Assembly (NCBI GenBank): GCA_000721275.1
Contig: JOFO01000089.1
Coordinates: forward strand, 1 to 14,014
DNA: 14,014 bases
DNA from: Microtetraspora glauca
Lineage (GTDB): Bacteria > Actinomycetota > Actinomycetes > Streptomycetales > Streptomycetaceae
Direction of reading: 5' to 3'
The translations under genes were made by a program, and so were the position numbers. This document shows, piece by piece, positions 12,413 to 14,014 of this stretch. Each line of letters opens with the position of its first letter. The stretch's first letter is position 1. The notes under the pieces are model-generated. The model did not search any database, was not told the DNA's origin, and saw nothing but the letters and a program-made list of their open reading frames with translations.

Positions 12413-13480
12413 ATGAACCGACGCCCCCTCCTGCCCTCCTGGCTGCCGGTCGACGGCTACGTCCTCGCCCTGCTCGGCACCGTCGGCCTCGCCGCCCTGC
12501 TGCCCGCCTCCGGCACGGCGGCCCGGATCGCCGAGGCCGCCGCGACCGGCGCGGTCGCGCTCCTCTTCTTCCTCTACGGCGCCCGGCTCTCCACCCGGGA
12601 GGCGCTCGACGGACTCCGGCACTGGCGGCTCCACCTCACCGTCCTCGCCTGCACCTTCGCCGTCTTCCCGCTGCTCGGCCTGGCCGCCCGCGGACTGGTG
12701 CCGGCCGTCCTCACCCCGCAGCTGTACGCCGGCTTCCTCTTCCTCTGCCTGGTCCCGTCGACCATCCAGTCGTCGATCGCCTTCACCTCGATCGCCCGCG
12801 GCAACGTGCCGGCCGCGATCTGCGCCGGCTCCTTCTCCTCGCTGGCCGGCATCGTGCTGACCCCGCTGCTCGCCGCGGCCCTGCTCGGCGGGCACACCGG
12901 CGGCCTCTCCGCCGACGCCCTGGTCCGGATCGTCCTCCAGCTCCTCGTCCCCTTCCTGCTCGGGCAGGCGCTGCGCCGCTGGGTGGGCGGCTTCCTGACC
13001 CGGCGGAAGAAGGTGCTCGGGTACGTCGACCGGGGCTCGATCCTGCTGGTCGTCTACACGGCCTTCAGCCAGGGCATGCTCGCCGGCGTCTGGCACCTGG
13101 TGACCCCCGGCCGGCTCGCGCTGCTGCTCGCCGCCGAGGCCGTCCTGCTCACCGTGATGCTGGCCCTGACCTGGTACGGGGCCGGGAAGCTCGGCTTCGG
13201 GCGGGCCGACCGGATCGCCATCCAGTTCGCCGGCTCCAAGAAGAGCCTCGCCGCCGGCCTGCCGATGGCGAGCGTCCTCTTCGGCGCGCAGGCGTCGCTC
13301 GCCGTGCTGCCGCTGATGCTCTTCCACCAGATGCAGCTCATGGTCTGCGCGGTCCTGGCCCGCCGCCGGGCCCAGGACCCCGAAGCCGCGGCCCCCGGCC
13401 CCGAGGCGACCGGACCGGAACCCCCGGCCGCGGACGCGACCGCCCGCGGGACGGGAGCCCCCGCCCCGTCCTCCCGCTGA
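12413..13480 (+). CDS. Bile acid:sodium symporter family (YfeH-like) transporter
   Basis: This 355-aa integral membrane protein of the SBF-like/BASS family has about ten TM helices over residues 15-318. Hallmarks are FFLYGARLSTREALDGLRHWRLH (starting 52), PSTIQSSIAFTSIARGN (115-131) and GSKKSLAAGLP (274-284), the latter two matching the conserved crossover and sodium-site regions. The family moves organic anions with Na+; no specific substrate can be read from sequence. A 35-40-residue Pro/Ala/Glu-rich hydrophilic tail follows the last helix. The ATG at 12413 is chosen because family similarity begins there, although GGAG (12407-12410) is unusually close. Upstream starts at 12359, 12338 or GTG 12317 would add an Arg/Pro-rich tail overlapping the LysR promoter. 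The gene is divergent from LysR. Confidence 0.9.
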   Translation: MNRRPLLPSWLPVDGYVLALLGTVGLAALLPASGTAARIAEAAATGAVALLFFLYGARLSTREALDGLRHWRLHLTVLACTFAVFPLLGLAARGLVPAVLTPQLYAGFLFLCLVPSTIQSSIAFTSIARGNVPAAICAGSFSSLAGIVLTPLLAAALLGGHTGGLSADALVRIVLQLLVPFLLGQALRRWVGGFLTRRKKVLGYVDRGSILLVVYTAFSQGMLAGVWHLVTPGRLALLLAAEAVLLTVMLALTWYGAGKLGFGRADRIAIQFAGSKKSLAAGLPMASVLFGAQASLAVLPLMLFHQMQLMVCAVLARRRAQDPEAAAPGPEATGPEPPAADATARGTGAPAPSSR

Positions 13481-13492
13481 TCACCGGGCCGC

Positions 13493-13505
13493 TACGGTGG
13501 CACCC
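13493..13505 (+). promoter_or_regulatory. -10 box for leaderless ferredoxin gene
   Basis: TACGGT (13493-13498) is followed by 7 nt and then the ATG at 13506. No clear -35 is seen, and the transporter stops only 25 bp upstream of the ATG, so co-transcription is also possible. Confidence 0.45.
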
Positions 13506-13919
13506 ATGCCCTCACTTGATCCCGGCCGCGCCCGCGCGCACCGCGCCCCCTTCCGGTACGGATCCCGTCCCTGCTCCCTCGTCGTCTGCCGCGGCTGCTG
13601 CTGCGGCGACCCCCGCAAGAACCCCGGCACCGACCACGCCGCGCAGCTCGACCGGCTCCGGGCCGCCGCCGCGGCCTCCGGAGGCCGGCTCGCGGTCCGC
13701 ACCAGCGACTGTCTCGGCCCCTGCGCGCAGGCCAACATCGTGGTCGTCCAGCCGTCGACGGAGGGCCGCCGCCGCGGCGGCCGGGCCGCCTGGATCGGCT
13801 TCACCCTCGACGACGACTGCCTCGACGACATCCTCGCCTGGACCGAGGCCGGCGGCCCCGGCCTCGCCCCGCCCCCGGCGACCCTGGCCCTCCAGATGAT
13901 CGACCCGCCGAAGAACTAG
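13506..13919 (+). CDS. Thioredoxin-fold [2Fe-2S] ferredoxin domain protein
   Basis: This 137-aa protein resembles the thioredoxin-like (2Fe-2S) ferredoxins of actinomycetes. Cysteines fall in two groups: VCRGCCCG (Cys28, 31, 32, 33) and SDCLGPCAQANIVVVQP (Cys69 and Cys73). Cys28, Cys33, Cys69 and Cys73 are the likely cluster ligands, and Cys23 is extra. It would act as a small cytoplasmic electron carrier or iron-sulfur protein; a partner is not visible. The ATG at 13506 is chosen for the -10 box 7 nt upstream; GTG 13497 lies inside that box. The stop TAG (13917-13919) interlocks with the transposase stop on the other strand, so the C-terminal residues may have been reshaped by the insertion. 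Confidence 0.8.
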   Translation: MPSLDPGRARAHRAPFRYGSRPCSLVVCRGCCCGDPRKNPGTDHAAQLDRLRAAAAASGGRLAVRTSDCLGPCAQANIVVVQPSTEGRRRGGRAAWIGFTLDDDCLDDILAWTEAGGPGLAPPPATLALQMIDPPKN

Positions 13920-14014
13920 TGATCTGAGTCAGAGATTCGTCGGCAGTAGGCGGCGACTTTGTCGAGGATCTCGTCGGCGGTCTTCGTCCAGACGAACGGT
14001 CTGGGGTGCTCGTT
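13916..14014 (-). CDS. IS630-family transposase, C-terminal end (partial)
   Basis: The minus strand reads 32 residues from the right edge to a TAG at 13918-13916. The core FVWTKTADEILDKV and the ending YCRRISDSDH are characteristic of the C-terminus of IS630/Tc1-mariner transposases. The DDE catalytic residues would lie outside the window. By hand count the last 95 bases are about 59% GC, well below the neighbouring genes, consistent with a mobile element. The stop overlaps the ferredoxin stop within CTAG, so no intact terminal inverted repeat can be placed beyond the ORF without entering the ferredoxin gene. Confidence 0.8.
   Translation of the reverse strand, partial: NEHPRPFVWTKTADEILDKVAAYCRRISDSDH
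13916..14014. mobile_element. Right-edge IS630-type insertion sequence (partial)
   Basis: The transposase end, the GC drop and the TA dinucleotide in CTAG at the junction suggest one end of an IS630-type element, which targets TA. The terminal repeat and exact boundary are not resolved because the other end is outside the window. Confidence 0.55.

Noticed and set aside
1..14014. CRISPR arrays, tRNA or rRNA genes, biosynthetic gene cluster core enzymes
   Set aside because: I saw no regular repeat-spacer pattern, no cloverleaf-like segment and no polyketide, peptide or terpene synthase domain. The genes look like scattered chromosomal loci.

Overview
This window looks like chromosomal DNA from a high-GC actinomycete, almost certainly Streptomyces or a close relative. 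The coding sequence is extremely GC-rich with strong G/C preference at third codon positions. Several genes start with GTG or TTG. There are TANNNT -10 boxes 6-7 nt before start codons (leaderless transcripts). The gene families are also typical: MmyB-like regulator, ABC-F protein, BASS transporter with a divergent LysR gene, FadD15-like ligase.

Layout from left to right: the left edge holds a possible 3' end of an unseen gene and a 53-aa Pro/Ala-rich small ORF followed by two tandem hairpins. Next come a large membrane-anchored alpha/beta-hydrolase (+) and a 4-TM membrane protein (+). The latter overlaps tail-to-tail with an MmyB-like regulator (-). Divergent from the regulator are a pterin-4a-carbinolamine dehydratase and a methyltransferase (+). 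These converge on an ABC-F gene (-), which is preceded by a 10-codon leader peptide ORF and a structured leader. A second methyltransferase with a His-rich N-terminus (+) is divergent from the ABC-F leader. It converges on a two-gene unit (-), aldo/keto reductase then a cytoplasmic ricin-type lectin. Further right are a FadD15-like acyl-CoA ligase (-), a LysR regulator (-) divergent from a bile-acid/sodium-symporter-family transporter (+), and a thioredoxin-fold [2Fe-2S] ferredoxin (+). The right edge is the C-terminus of an IS630-family transposase (-) of visibly lower GC.

The most interesting element is the ABC-F leader (about 6513-6663, minus strand). A promoter (GCGACA-N17-TAGCCT) is placed so that transcription should begin at or next to the ATG of a 10-codon aromatic-rich ORF, MGAYHYYFFL. 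The end of that ORF (TTCCTCTG) is perfectly complementary to the Shine-Dalgarno region of the ABC-F gene (CAGAGGAA). A second 5-bp helix and a strong GC hairpin lie between them. This is the architecture expected for ribosome-stalling-dependent, antibiotic-inducible attenuation of a ribosome-protection ABC-F factor. The mechanism is inferred from sequence complementarity; the peptide and the pairings are seen directly.

Otherwise the window is mostly independent housekeeping or accessory genes, not one pathway. Local functional units are AKR-lectin (7-bp gap, probably translationally coupled), LysR-BASS (divergent regulator and target), MmyB-PCD (divergent around a strong inverted repeat), and ABC-F/methyltransferase (divergent around the leader and a TTGCCG-N3-CGGCAA palindrome).
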